The translations under genes and the position numbers were made by a program. Below, piece after piece: positions 16,584 through 23,689 of a stretch of DNA of 47,713 nucleotides. The notes beneath the pieces are model-generated. The model was not told where the DNA came from. It did not search any database and saw nothing but the letters and a program-made list of their open reading frames with translations. The DNA is taken from contig CAJMRN010000005.1 of NCBI GenBank assembly GCA_905215815.1, positions 1 through 47,713 on the forward strand, in the 5' to 3' direction. This DNA comes from an uncultured bacterium (GTDB lineage Bacteria; Actinomycetota; Coriobacteriia; Coriobacteriales; Coriobacteriaceae). Each line of letters begins with the position of its first letter. Within the stretch, counting starts at the first letter, position 1.

Positions 16584-16820
16584 TCAATCTTTAAGTCCAA
16601 AAAGGTTATCGGCTTCATCGTCAGGCATATATTCCAGTACATCGCCCGGTTGGCAGTCGAGTGCCCGGCATATCGCGTCAAGAGTTGAAAAACGTATGGC
16701 AGAAACCTTGCCCGTCTTAATGCGTGACATATTGACCTGGGAGATGCCCACGCGTCCCGCAAGCTCTTTGGATGAGATCTTGCGTTCGGCAAGCATGCGG
16801 TCAAGCCGCAGAATAATCAT
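16584..16820 (-). CDS. Small XRE-family (YozG-like) DNA-binding regulator
   Basis: A 78-residue protein made almost entirely of a helix-turn-helix of the Cro/C1 type: DRMLAERKISSKELAGRVGISQVNMSRIKTGKV, then FSTLDAICRALDCQPGDVLEY. This is the YozG/HTH_26 form that is often paired with a DUF2975 membrane protein. The start has AGGGGG about 6 nt upstream. It lies 9 nt downstream of the DUF2975 gene on the same strand, so both share one mRNA. The 16-bp dyad in the promoter (17492-17507) is its likely operator. Target genes outside the pair are unknown. Confidence 0.88.
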   Translation of the reverse strand: MIILRLDRMLAERKISSKELAGRVGISQVNMSRIKTGKVSAIRFSTLDAICRALDCQPGDVLEYMPDDEADNLFGLKD

Positions 16821-16829
16821 GGATTCCCC

Positions 16830-17468
16830 CTAGAGCAACTCGTCATCTTGTTTTTGCAGGATATACCCGTAGCGGAAGATGCTGGCAATCAGGCAAATAA
16901 TCAGGCCCGCAAAGAGCATGGAGGGCTCGAATAACTGGCCGGCGAACGCATCCGTAAAGCTGCCGCCAAATCCTGAGAGTATCATTCCCGTGATTACGGC
17001 ACCAAGAAGCCTCACGGCAACGCCGCCGATAAGGAATAAATGTCCTACTCGACGAAGTGTCTGGTTACATTCAAGGTCAAAGGGCCTGCCTTCCTTTTCA
17101 ATGTTTAAGAAAAGCCTGCGCACGCTTAGCGCGATGGTAAGCGCGAGGCATGTCATCAAGAGGCTCCCTATGGCAGTGTGACCATCGTGTGCGACGAGCA
17201 TAAGTGGGGTCTGCGCATCGGTACCGACGATAGCCAGGCACGGCCCTTCGCCGCCTTGAAGTTCTACGGATTGGAGACACGACCCTTGGGAGAGGCTAGG
17301 CAATACGAGTAGAAGGTCAATCGCAATGACTGCGAGAAGTCCCAGAGCGAGCGCCACGGCGGTGCAGATTGTGGCCCATTTGCAGATGCGAGTGAGCTTC
17401 CTCAGATCGGCTATTGCCTGTTCACGGTCGATGGCTTCATTCGATTTGGATACGTTCCAGCGGATCAT
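16830..17468 (-). CDS. DUF2975-type membrane protein
   Basis: A 212-residue integral membrane protein with four predicted TM segments (about 30-52, 98-115, 135-160 and 175-198). The loop between the first two carries Cys and Gly residues and is probably extracellular. The ..RPFDLECNQTLRRVGHLFLIGG.. stretch matches the core of DUF2975 proteins. These commonly sit in an operon with a YozG-like XRE regulator, as here; their function is unknown. I chose the start at 17468, not an upstream ATG, because GGAGGAG directly precedes it and the longer version adds a spurious Ile/Tyr/Ser-rich leader. Confidence 0.8.
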   Translation of the reverse strand: MIRWNVSKSNEAIDREQAIADLRKLTRICKWATICTAVALALGLLAVIAIDLLLVLPSLSQGSCLQSVELQGGEGPCLAIVGTDAQTPLMLVAHDGHTAIGSLLMTCLALTIALSVRRLFLNIEKEGRPFDLECNQTLRRVGHLFLIGGVAVRLLGAVITGMILSGFGGSFTDAFAGQLFEPSMLFAGLIICLIASIFRYGYILQKQDDELL

Positions 17469-17491
17469 AGCTCCTCCAACCAATGTCTTGG

Positions 17492-17531
17492 ATGATACTT
17501 GTATCATATCAGAATTAACGATAAACGATAA
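17492..17531 (-). promoter_or_regulatory. Promoter and dyad operator of the DUF2975-XRE operon
   Basis: On the minus strand, TTATCG (17526-17531), a 17-nt spacer and TATGAT (17503-17508). A perfect dyad ATGATAC-TT-GTATCAT at 17492-17507 overlaps the -10, which is consistent with autorepression. Confidence 0.65.
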
Positions 17532-17716
17532 ATAATTACGTATACTGAGTAAGTAATGATTGAAAACAATTAGCATGAACTATTAGCTCATTTTGGATGC
17601 TGGAGTTTGGCGCGCGGGGGATGAGGACAAATGTCAAAACTTCCCGTGATCGCGCAAACGCTTCATCGGGTTCCCTAATTCATATGGGAAAACAGCTGCA
17701 AACGATTGCAAGTAAC

Positions 17717-17746
17717 CGGTGAACGGTCGAAAACTACCGTTCACCG
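17717..17746. promoter_or_regulatory. Perfect 11-bp inverted repeat of the CGGTGAACGGT motif
   Basis: CGGTGAACGGT at 17717-17727 is mirrored by ACCGTTCACCG at 17736-17746 with an 8-nt spacer. The same 11-mer occurs as direct repeats at other sugar promoters in this window. Confidence 0.6.
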
Positions 17747-17896
17747 ATAATCTCAAAACTGGTTCTAACTGGTATTAAGTCAAAAAGACCAATTCACATA
17801 TCTCCACAATGACCTGCAATTTTTCTACATGCTATTTTTAGCGGCCCAACGTTGTTTAGACACAGGAGAAGATCCGATCTTTTGCCAAAGCATTTC

Positions 17897-17907
17897 GAAA
17901 CGGTTTC
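17897..17907. promoter_or_regulatory. LacI-type operator-like palindrome
   Basis: GAAACGGTTTC is an 11-nt perfect dyad about 260 nt upstream of the PTS EIIA gene. It resembles LacI/CcpA family sites. It is a single site, so confidence is low. Confidence 0.3.
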
Positions 17908-17934
17908 AAAACCGCAGGTAGAAGTGTTAACGAC

Positions 17935-17966
17935 CGGTAAACGGTCGAAATATCACCGTGAGCGGT
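17935..17966. promoter_or_regulatory. LytTR-like direct repeat pair upstream of the mannose-family PTS
   Basis: CGGTAAACGGT (17935-17945) and CCGTGAGCGGT (17956-17966) lie 21 bp apart start to start. The reverse complement gives ACCGTTTAC and ACCGCTCAC, close to LytTR half-sites. The rest of 17569-18166 (about 600 nt, no gene) otherwise holds only the sites listed here. Confidence 0.45.
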
Positions 17967-18036
17967 GCAAAAACGTTTTACTGTATGAATCATCAAAAGC
18001 GACCTCTTCTGGGGTGATATAGTGACAACACGTCAC

Positions 18037-18050
18037 GTGGTTACTACCAG
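18037..18050. promoter_or_regulatory. Candidate AgaR (GntR/UTRA) operator upstream of the PTS operon
   Basis: GTGGTTACTACCAG shares 13 consecutive bases (TGGTTACTACCAG) with the dyad at 22330-22343 in front of agaS. A further half-site, ccactggtc, lies at 18058-18066. Confidence 0.65.
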
Positions 18051-18166
18051 TTTAGAAACCACTGGTCTTCAAAGAACGCTTTCCAAGAAGCTTTAAGGGC
18101 GATTGCCCGCTGGCTTCCGAAAATCATCGGACTCAGATCGTACACACCTTCGGAAGGGAAATTTGA

Positions 18167-18610
18167 ATGGTTGGCTTTATTCTTACCGGTCATGGACAGT
18201 TCGCACCCGGCCTCGCAAGCGCTATCGCTATGGTTGCTGGCGACCAGCCCGCTTTTACCGTCGTTCCTTTCGAGGGCGACCAGGCTGCATCCTACGGTGA
18301 GGATCTCCGCGCCGCTATTACCGCCATGCGTGAGGAGTGCGATGGCGTGCTCGTCTTTACCGACCTGCTTGGCGGCACCCCGTTCAACCAGTCGATGATG
18401 ATTGCCCAGGATGTCGACAACGTCGAGGTTCTGACTGGCACCAACCTTCCCATGGTTATTGAGCTTCTGTTCCTCCGCGGCAATGCCACGCTCGCCGAGC
18501 TTGGCGAGCAGGCCGTGACCGTTGGCCAGACGGGCATCACCGCCCAGACGGTCGCATCTGTTGCCGGCTCCGACGAAGAGGATATCTTCGGCGACGAGGA
18601 CGGCATCTAA
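18167..18610 (+). CDS. PTS mannose-family EIIA component
   Basis: A 147-residue cytosolic phosphocarrier that takes phosphate from HPr on His9 (FILTGHGQFAPG) and passes it to EIIB. The TDLLGGTPFNQS motif is the family's second conserved block. An acidic tail ends DEEDIFGDEDGI. Length matches free-standing EIIA-man domains. GGAAGGG precedes the ATG. It is the first gene of an operon EIIA-yajC-EIIB-EIIC-EIID and overlaps yajC by 1 nt. With AgaS and the deacetylase downstream, the substrate is probably N-acetylgalactosamine or galactosamine. That assignment rests on context. It is probably controlled from the operator at 18037. Confidence 0.92.
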   Translation: MVGFILTGHGQFAPGLASAIAMVAGDQPAFTVVPFEGDQAASYGEDLRAAITAMREECDGVLVFTDLLGGTPFNQSMMIAQDVDNVEVLTGTNLPMVIELLFLRGNATLAELGEQAVTVGQTGITAQTVASVAGSDEEDIFGDEDGI

Positions 18611-18891
18611 TGGCCGATTTCGGAGCCAACGTCCTGAGCTCCTCGGTCGCCCTTTTAGGCCTGCTTGTCATCATGGGTTTGATTTACACCATCTGGTCGC
18701 AAATCAACATGAAGAAGAAGCAGAAGTACTTCAAGGAGCTGCACACCGAGCTTAAGCCGGGTCAGGAGGTTCTTTTCGCCGGCGGTATCTACGGAACCGT
18801 CAAAGGCATCGAAGGCGAAAAGGTCCAGATCAAAGTCCGATCCGGAGCCGTCGTAGACGTTTCGCGTTACGCGATTCAGGAGATCAAGTAA
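18610..18891 (+). CDS. yajC: YajC-like protein embedded in the PTS operon
   Basis: A 93-residue protein with one N-terminal TM segment (about 10-30) followed by the YajC pattern MKKKQKYFKELHTELKPGQEVLFAGGIYGTVKGI. YajC is an accessory subunit of the SecDF translocase complex. Here it overlaps the EIIA stop by 1 nt and lies 36 nt before EIIB, so it is a true operon member and not next to secDF. Small YajC homologues in mannose-family PTS operons occur in some Gram-positives; a role in inserting or stabilising the EIIC/EIID membrane pair is my inference. Confidence 0.88.
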   Translation: MADFGANVLSSSVALLGLLVIMGLIYTIWSQINMKKKQKYFKELHTELKPGQEVLFAGGIYGTVKGIEGEKVQIKVRSGAVVDVSRYAIQEIK

Positions 18892-18927
18892 CTGTCGTCA
18901 GCAAATAACGAAAGGAAGCTGATCAAC

Positions 18928-19410
18928 ATGGCAGAACCCAACATTCTTCTTACCCGCATCGATAACCGACTGGTTCATGGTCAGGTTGCCACCCAGTGGA
19001 ACTCCACCTTGGGCTCCAACCTTATCCTCGTCGCCAACGACGACGTGGCGACCAACACCATGCGCCAGAACCTCATGAAGATGGCCGCTCCCGCCGGCGT
19101 CGCTACGCGTTTCTTCTCTCTGCAGAAGACCATCGACGTCATTGGCAAGGCGAGCCCGCGCCAGAAGATCTTCATCGTGGCCGAAACACCGGAAGACGTG
19201 CTTACGCTCGTCAAGGGCGGTGTGCCTATAAAGAAGGTAAACATCGGCAACATGCACATGTCGGAAGGAAAGCGCCAAGTCGCCACCTCCGTCGCAGTTA
19301 ACGACGAGGATGTCGCTGCGTTTAAAGAGCTGCAGGAATTGGGGGTGGAGTTGGAGATCAGGCGCGTTCCGAGCACGCCTGTTGAGGACACGAGCAAGCT
19401 CTTCTCGTAA
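18928..19410 (+). CDS. PTS mannose/sorbose-family EIIB component
   Basis: A 160-residue cytosolic EIIB that receives phosphate from EIIA on His17 (IDNRLVHGQVATQW) and transfers it to sugar entering through EIIC/EIID. Other conserved blocks are VANDDVATNTMRQNLMKMAAP and LVKGGVPIKKVNIGNMH. Length is typical. The start follows GAAAGGAAG. It lies between yajC and EIIC; the gap of 90 nt to EIIC has GGAGGAG before the next start. A divergent paralogue that lacks the His lies at 28665. Confidence 0.94.
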   Translation: MAEPNILLTRIDNRLVHGQVATQWNSTLGSNLILVANDDVATNTMRQNLMKMAAPAGVATRFFSLQKTIDVIGKASPRQKIFIVAETPEDVLTLVKGGVPIKKVNIGNMHMSEGKRQVATSVAVNDEDVAAFKELQELGVELEIRRVPSTPVEDTSKLFS

Positions 19411-19500
19411 TCCTCGTGATCCACGTTGTCAGGAGTGAAACCCTGACGTTCTGTACGTGATATCCAAAGTGCGTACATTCATTTTGAAAGGAGGAGCAAG

Positions 19501-20301
19501 ATGGAATACTCGATCATCCAGATCGCTCTGGTCTTCGTCGTCACGTTCATCGCGGCAATCGACCAGTTTGACTTCCTCGAGTCTCTCTATCAGCCCATCG
19601 TCACCGGCGCCGTCATCGGTCTTATCCTTGGCGACCTCAACACCGGTCTTCTCGTGGGTGGTACCTATCAGCTCATGACGATCGGCAACATGCCGATCGG
19701 AGGCGCTCAGCCGCCTAACGCCGTCATCGGCGGCATCATGGCAGCCATTCTCGCTATCGCCACGGGCCTCGAGCCCAACGCGGCAGTCGGCCTCGCCATT
19801 CCGTTCGCTCTGCTTGGCCAGCTCGGCGTTACCCTGGTCTTCACGCTTATGTCCCCGCTTATGTCCACGGCCGATAACATGGCTCACAACGCGGACACCA
19901 AGGGCATCGAGCGCCTGAACTACTTCGCCATGGCTCTGCTCGGCCTGATCTTCGCTGTCGTCGTCACCCTGTTCTTCATCGCTGGCGCTACCATTGGTCA
20001 GACCATCGCTTCCGCCATCCCGACTTGGCTGCAGACCGGTCTGTCCGCTGCAGGCGGCATGATGCGCTTCGTCGGCTTCGCCGTCCTGCTCAAGGTTATG
20101 ATGAACCGCGATATGTGGGGCTTCTTCCTCATGGGCTTTGGCCTCGCGCTCATCACCGTTGCCAACGATTCGCTGGCAACCCCTGCTCTGCTCATCCTCG
20201 CTCTCATCGGCTTCGGCATCGCTTTCTGGGACTTCCAGCAGCAGACCGAGCTGAAGGGTGCAGCTGTTTCTGACGGAGGTGACTTCGAAGATGGCATCTA
20301 A
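19501..20301 (+). CDS. PTS mannose-family EIIC permease component
   Basis: A 266-residue integral membrane protein beginning with SIIQIALVFVVTFIAAID. The family motif around GDLNTGLLVGGTYQLMTIGNMPIGGAQPPN is clear. About seven hydrophobic segments are visible. It forms the translocation channel together with EIID. AAGGAGGAG directly precedes the ATG. Its stop overlaps the EIID start by 11 nt, which couples the two membrane subunits. Substrate by context: amino sugar of galacto configuration. Confidence 0.94.
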   Translation: MEYSIIQIALVFVVTFIAAIDQFDFLESLYQPIVTGAVIGLILGDLNTGLLVGGTYQLMTIGNMPIGGAQPPNAVIGGIMAAILAIATGLEPNAAVGLAIPFALLGQLGVTLVFTLMSPLMSTADNMAHNADTKGIERLNYFAMALLGLIFAVVVTLFFIAGATIGQTIASAIPTWLQTGLSAAGGMMRFVGFAVLLKVMMNRDMWGFFLMGFGLALITVANDSLATPALLILALIGFGIAFWDFQQQTELKGAAVSDGGDFEDGI

Positions 20302-21373
20302 TGAGTATGTGATCCCGGAGCACTACGAGGATCTCACTCCTGCTCCGCAGCTCGACCAGAAGACCCTCAACAAGATGGCTTGGCGCTCCTGCTTCCTGCA
20401 GGCCTCGTTCAACTACGAGCGTATGCAGGCCGCTGGCTGGCTCTACTCCATCATCCCCGGTCTGGAGAAGATCCACACCAACAAGAACGACCTCGCGGCT
20501 TCCATGAGCCACAACCTGGAGTTCTTCAACACTCACCCGTTCCTCGTCACCTTTGTTATGGGCATCGTGCTTTCGCTCGAGCAGAACAAGGTTGACATCC
20601 CCACGATCCGCGCCGTCCGCGTCGCCGCAATGGGCCCGCTCGGTGGTATCGGTGACGCTCTGTTCTGGCTGACGCTCGTGCCTATCACGGCCGGCATCAC
20701 TTCCAACATGGCCATCAACGGCAACGCTGCTGCGCCGATCATCTTCCTGGTGATCTTCAACGTCGTCCAGTTCGCTCTGCGCTTCTGGCTCATGAACTGG
20801 TCCTACAAGCTTGGCACCAGCGCTATTGACGCTCTGACCGCCAACATGCAGGCCTTCACGCGTGCCGCTTCCATCATGGGCGTCTTCGTCGTCGGTTGCC
20901 TGGTCGTCACCATGGGTGGCACCCAGATCAACCTCCAGATCCCCAACGGCACCACCCGTGGCCTCTCCGCTACTACCGTGATCGTCTCCGAGAAGGAGGC
21001 CGAGAACTTCACCGGTATGGAGGGCATCGATACCGAGACCGCTGAGGCCGGTACCATCGCCATGACCGATAAGGACGGCAACGCCCTTACCGCTTCCGAT
21101 GCCGACGGCAACGCTGTCGAGTGCGGCGTCACCGATCTGGGCAACGGCATGGAGTCCGTGACCTACGGCACCGTTACCGAGGATCCGGTCAACTTCTCTG
21201 TTGCCGACACCCTCAACACCATCGTTCCGAAGCTCGTCCCGCTTATGCTTACGCTGCTGCTTTACTACATGTTCGCTAAGCACAGCTGGACCCCGACCAA
21301 GGGCATTCTCCTGCTCTTCGTCCTTGGCATCCTGGGCGCTGGCCCGCTTGGTCTCTGGCCGAGCATCTGGTAA
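20291..21373 (+). CDS. PTS mannose-family EIID permease component with extra loop
   Basis: A 360-residue membrane subunit; typical EIID proteins have about 270-305. The N-terminus has WRSCFLQASFNYERMQAAGW and the conserved RVAAMGPLGGIGDALFW block. Two hydrophobic hairpins near the C-terminus end ILGAGPLGLWPSIW. Residues about 222-302 form a hydrophilic, acidic insertion (MTDKDGNALTASDADGNA) in the loop before the last membrane segments; this probably faces outside. I chose the start at 20291 for its GGAGGTGA ribosome binding site 8 nt upstream, inside the EIIC end. It is the last gene of the operon, followed by a terminator. Confidence 0.92.
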   Translation: MASNEYVIPEHYEDLTPAPQLDQKTLNKMAWRSCFLQASFNYERMQAAGWLYSIIPGLEKIHTNKNDLAASMSHNLEFFNTHPFLVTFVMGIVLSLEQNKVDIPTIRAVRVAAMGPLGGIGDALFWLTLVPITAGITSNMAINGNAAAPIIFLVIFNVVQFALRFWLMNWSYKLGTSAIDALTANMQAFTRAASIMGVFVVGCLVVTMGGTQINLQIPNGTTRGLSATTVIVSEKEAENFTGMEGIDTETAEAGTIAMTDKDGNALTASDADGNAVECGVTDLGNGMESVTYGTVTEDPVNFSVADTLNTIVPKLVPLMLTLLLYYMFAKHSWTPTKGILLLFVLGILGAGPLGLWPSIW

Positions 21374-21442
21374 GGCTCTAGCTTGAGGGGTGTGTCCCTA
21401 CGCGGCTCACACCCCGACCCCTTAAGCCATGTGTATGTTAAA

Positions 21443-21481
21443 AGCCGCGTGCTCGAAAGAGCGCGCGGCTTTTGTTTTCTT
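21443..21481 (+). terminator. Terminator of the amino-sugar PTS operon
   Basis: A 12-bp stem with one G-U pair (21443-21454 with 21459-21470), a GAAA tetraloop, then tttgttttctt. Confidence 0.9.
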
Positions 21482-21558
21482 AATGATTCGGGTGTGGCAG
21501 ACAGATAATGCATAACACCCTAGGTAGTTAGCCGAATTCGAGCAAAAGGGAGGATAGG

Positions 21559-22290
21559 ATGGCGATCGGAGCGCGTAAGCAACCGCTGTACGATCAGCTG
21601 GTCGATATTCTGACCGAAAAGATTGACCATGAATATCGCGCCGGTGACATGATTCCTTCCGAGCGCGAACTTTCGGAGCGCTATGGTCTCTCGCGCACTA
21701 CGGTACGCCTGGCTCTGCAGGAACTGGAGCGTTTAGGACTGGTGGTTCGGCAGCACGGTCGCGGTACCTTTGTGACCGACCGCTCGGCAAAGGCAACCAA
21801 TCTTATGCAGTCCTACAGCTTTACCGAGCAGATGCGCGCGATGGGTCGCGACCCCGAGACCACGATTCTCGATTTTTGCGAGATGGAGGCCGATAAGAAT
21901 CTGGCTGAGCATATGGGATTGCGTATCGGTGATCGCATTTTTAAGCTCAAGCGTCTTCGTTCTGCCGACAACATGCCCATGATGGTCGAACGCAGCTATC
22001 TACCGGTTCGTCAATTTCTATCCCTAAAGCGACCACTGCTAGAGCGTAAGCCGCTTTACGATGTGATTGAGCAAGACTTTCAGCAAAAGATACGCGTGGC
22101 CGAAGAGGAGTTCTATGCGAGCATAGCCCGTCCCACCGATGCTCACCTTTTGGGAATTGTCGAGGGCTCGCCTGTGCTCGACTTGGTCAGGACTACGTAT
22201 AACGAGTCAAACGAGGTTGTGGAGTATACACTCTCGGTTGCTCGTGCCGATCAGTTTAAATACAAGGTTTACCACCAGCGCAGCAACTAG
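21559..22290 (+). CDS. GntR/UTRA (HutC subfamily) regulator, probable AgaR-like repressor
   Basis: A 243-residue DNA-binding regulator. Winged helix at about 8-75 (YDQLVDILTEKIDHEYRAGDMIPSERELSERYGLSRTTVRLALQ shows the GntR pattern across that stretch; key part PSERELSERYGLSRTTVR). UTRA effector domain at about 95-235 with ERSYLP and LDLVRTTYNESNEVVEY. UTRA regulators of this type sense sugar phosphates such as glucosamine-6-phosphate. It lies between the PTS operon and agaS, and identical dyads (18037 and 22330) lie before both, so it probably controls both. AGGGAGG precedes the ATG. Effector identity is inferred only. Confidence 0.9.
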   Translation: MAIGARKQPLYDQLVDILTEKIDHEYRAGDMIPSERELSERYGLSRTTVRLALQELERLGLVVRQHGRGTFVTDRSAKATNLMQSYSFTEQMRAMGRDPETTILDFCEMEADKNLAEHMGLRIGDRIFKLKRLRSADNMPMMVERSYLPVRQFLSLKRPLLERKPLYDVIEQDFQQKIRVAEEEFYASIARPTDAHLLGIVEGSPVLDLVRTTYNESNEVVEYTLSVARADQFKYKVYHQRSN

Positions 22291-22329
22291 TGTTTGCATC
22301 GTTTCCATATGGTGATTCTTTGCATTTAA

Positions 22330-22365
22330 CTGGTTACTACCAGATAACCAACCGAAGTGTATAAT
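22330..22365 (+). promoter_or_regulatory. agaS promoter with GntR-type operator
   Basis: The dyad CTGGT-TACT-ACCAG is at 22330-22343. A perfect TATAAT lies at 22360-22365. The dyad covers the -35 region, a typical repressor position. Confidence 0.7.
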
Positions 22366-22404
22366 TGCACGTCAGAGGATTACTTCTAGAGAGAGGTATT
22401 AGAA

Positions 22405-23571
22405 ATGTTCGAGAAGAGTGTCGAGGAGCTCACCGAGCTCGGCGCCCAGATCACCACGGCCGAGATTGCTCAGCAGCCCGAGCTTTGGCGTGATACGCTC
22501 AACATCTATCGCGAGAACAAGGAGGCCATCGAGGCCTTCCTGGCCGAGGCTCGCGCTATGGGCGAGGGTCGTCTGTCCGTTGTCTTCACCGGTGCCGGTA
22601 CGTCCGACTACGTTGGCGATACCTGCGCCCCGTACCTGCGTCACGCTGGCAACACTGATCTCTACGACTTTAAGCCCATCGCCACGACCGACATCGTGAG
22701 CGCCCCGCGCGACTTCCTGCGCGCCGAGGATCCCACGCTCGTGGTTTCCTTTGCCCGCTCTGGCAACAGCCCCGAGAGCCTTGCCGCCGTTGCCGTTGCC
22801 AAGGAGCTCGTCCACAACGTCAAGTTCCTCAACATCACCTGCGCTCCCGAGGGCAAGCTCGCCGTCGAGTCCGCCGATGATCCCAATGCGCTGACGCTGC
22901 TCATCCCGCGCGCCAACGACAAGGGCTTCGCCATGACCGGTTCCTACACCTGCATGACCCTGCTCTCCACCCTTATTTTCGACACTGCCTCTGACGAGCA
23001 GAAGGCCGAGTGGGTCGAGACCATCGCCAAGATGGGCGAGGAGGTCATCTCCCGTGAGCCCGAGATCGCCGATTACCTGGCTGGCGACTTCAACCGCGTG
23101 ACCTACTTGGGTTCTGGCTCCTTCGGCGGCCTTGCTCAGGAGAGCCAGCTCAAGATTCTCGAGCTCGCTCACGGTCTGGTCGCTACTTCCTACGACACCT
23201 CCATGGGCTATCGTCACGGACCTAAGTCCTTCGTCGACGATAAGACGCTCGTCTTCGTGTTCGTCAACAACGACGCCTACACCCGTCAGTACGACATCGA
23301 CATCCTCAACGAGATCGGTGGCGACAAGATTGCTCAGCACACCGTTGCCGTTCAGCAGGATGGCGCTACCGTCTACGAGGGCGAGTCCTTCACCTTTAAG
23401 GGCTACGAGGCGCTTCCCGAGGGCTACCTTGCCCTGCCGTTCGTGATGTTTGCCCAGGCTATCAGCCTGCTCAACTCCGTGCGCGTGGGCAACACGCCCG
23501 ATACGCCGAGCCCCACCGGCACGGTTAACCGCGTGGTTAAGGGCGTGACGATTCACCCCTTCACCGCTTAA
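22405..23571 (+). CDS. agaS: AgaS-family galactosamine-6-phosphate deaminase/isomerase
   Basis: A 388-residue protein with two SIS domains. It shows VVFTGAGTSDYVGDTCAP, VVSFARSGNSPES, MGYRHGPKSFVDD and the AgaS-specific end GNTPDTPS.TGTVNRVV..V.IHP, which distinguishes it from GlmS-type SIS proteins. AgaS converts galactosamine-6-phosphate to tagatose-6-phosphate and ammonia in the N-acetylgalactosamine pathway. Length equals the E. coli family member (about 384). It has a TATAAT promoter with a GntR-type operator and a terminator. With the deacetylase next door and a tagatose-6-phosphate kinase 3 kb away, the pathway assignment is firm. Confidence 0.93.
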   Translation: MFEKSVEELTELGAQITTAEIAQQPELWRDTLNIYRENKEAIEAFLAEARAMGEGRLSVVFTGAGTSDYVGDTCAPYLRHAGNTDLYDFKPIATTDIVSAPRDFLRAEDPTLVVSFARSGNSPESLAAVAVAKELVHNVKFLNITCAPEGKLAVESADDPNALTLLIPRANDKGFAMTGSYTCMTLLSTLIFDTASDEQKAEWVETIAKMGEEVISREPEIADYLAGDFNRVTYLGSGSFGGLAQESQLKILELAHGLVATSYDTSMGYRHGPKSFVDDKTLVFVFVNNDAYTRQYDIDILNEIGGDKIAQHTVAVQQDGATVYEGESFTFKGYEALPEGYLALPFVMFAQAISLLNSVRVGNTPDTPSPTGTVNRVVKGVTIHPFTA

Positions 23572-23589
23572 TCGCGTCCCCCTGTAAGG

Positions 23590-23632
23590 GCGCCCGTCCG
23601 CTCATAACGGCGGGCGGGCGCTTTTTGTTTTT
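23590..23632 (+). terminator. Terminator after agaS
   Basis: A GC-rich stem (23590-23600 with 23611-23621) is followed by tttttgttttt. Confidence 0.88.
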
Positions 23633-23689
23633 ACATGGACCGGGTATAAGCATTACCACAGTCAACTGCTTTAGAAGCAAGGAGTGCAT

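Noticed and set aside
18000..18166. Sigma-54 promoter with LevR-type control of the mannose PTS
   Set aside because: No GG-N10-GC -24/-12 pattern was seen, no LevR gene is present, and Actinobacteria generally lack sigma-54.
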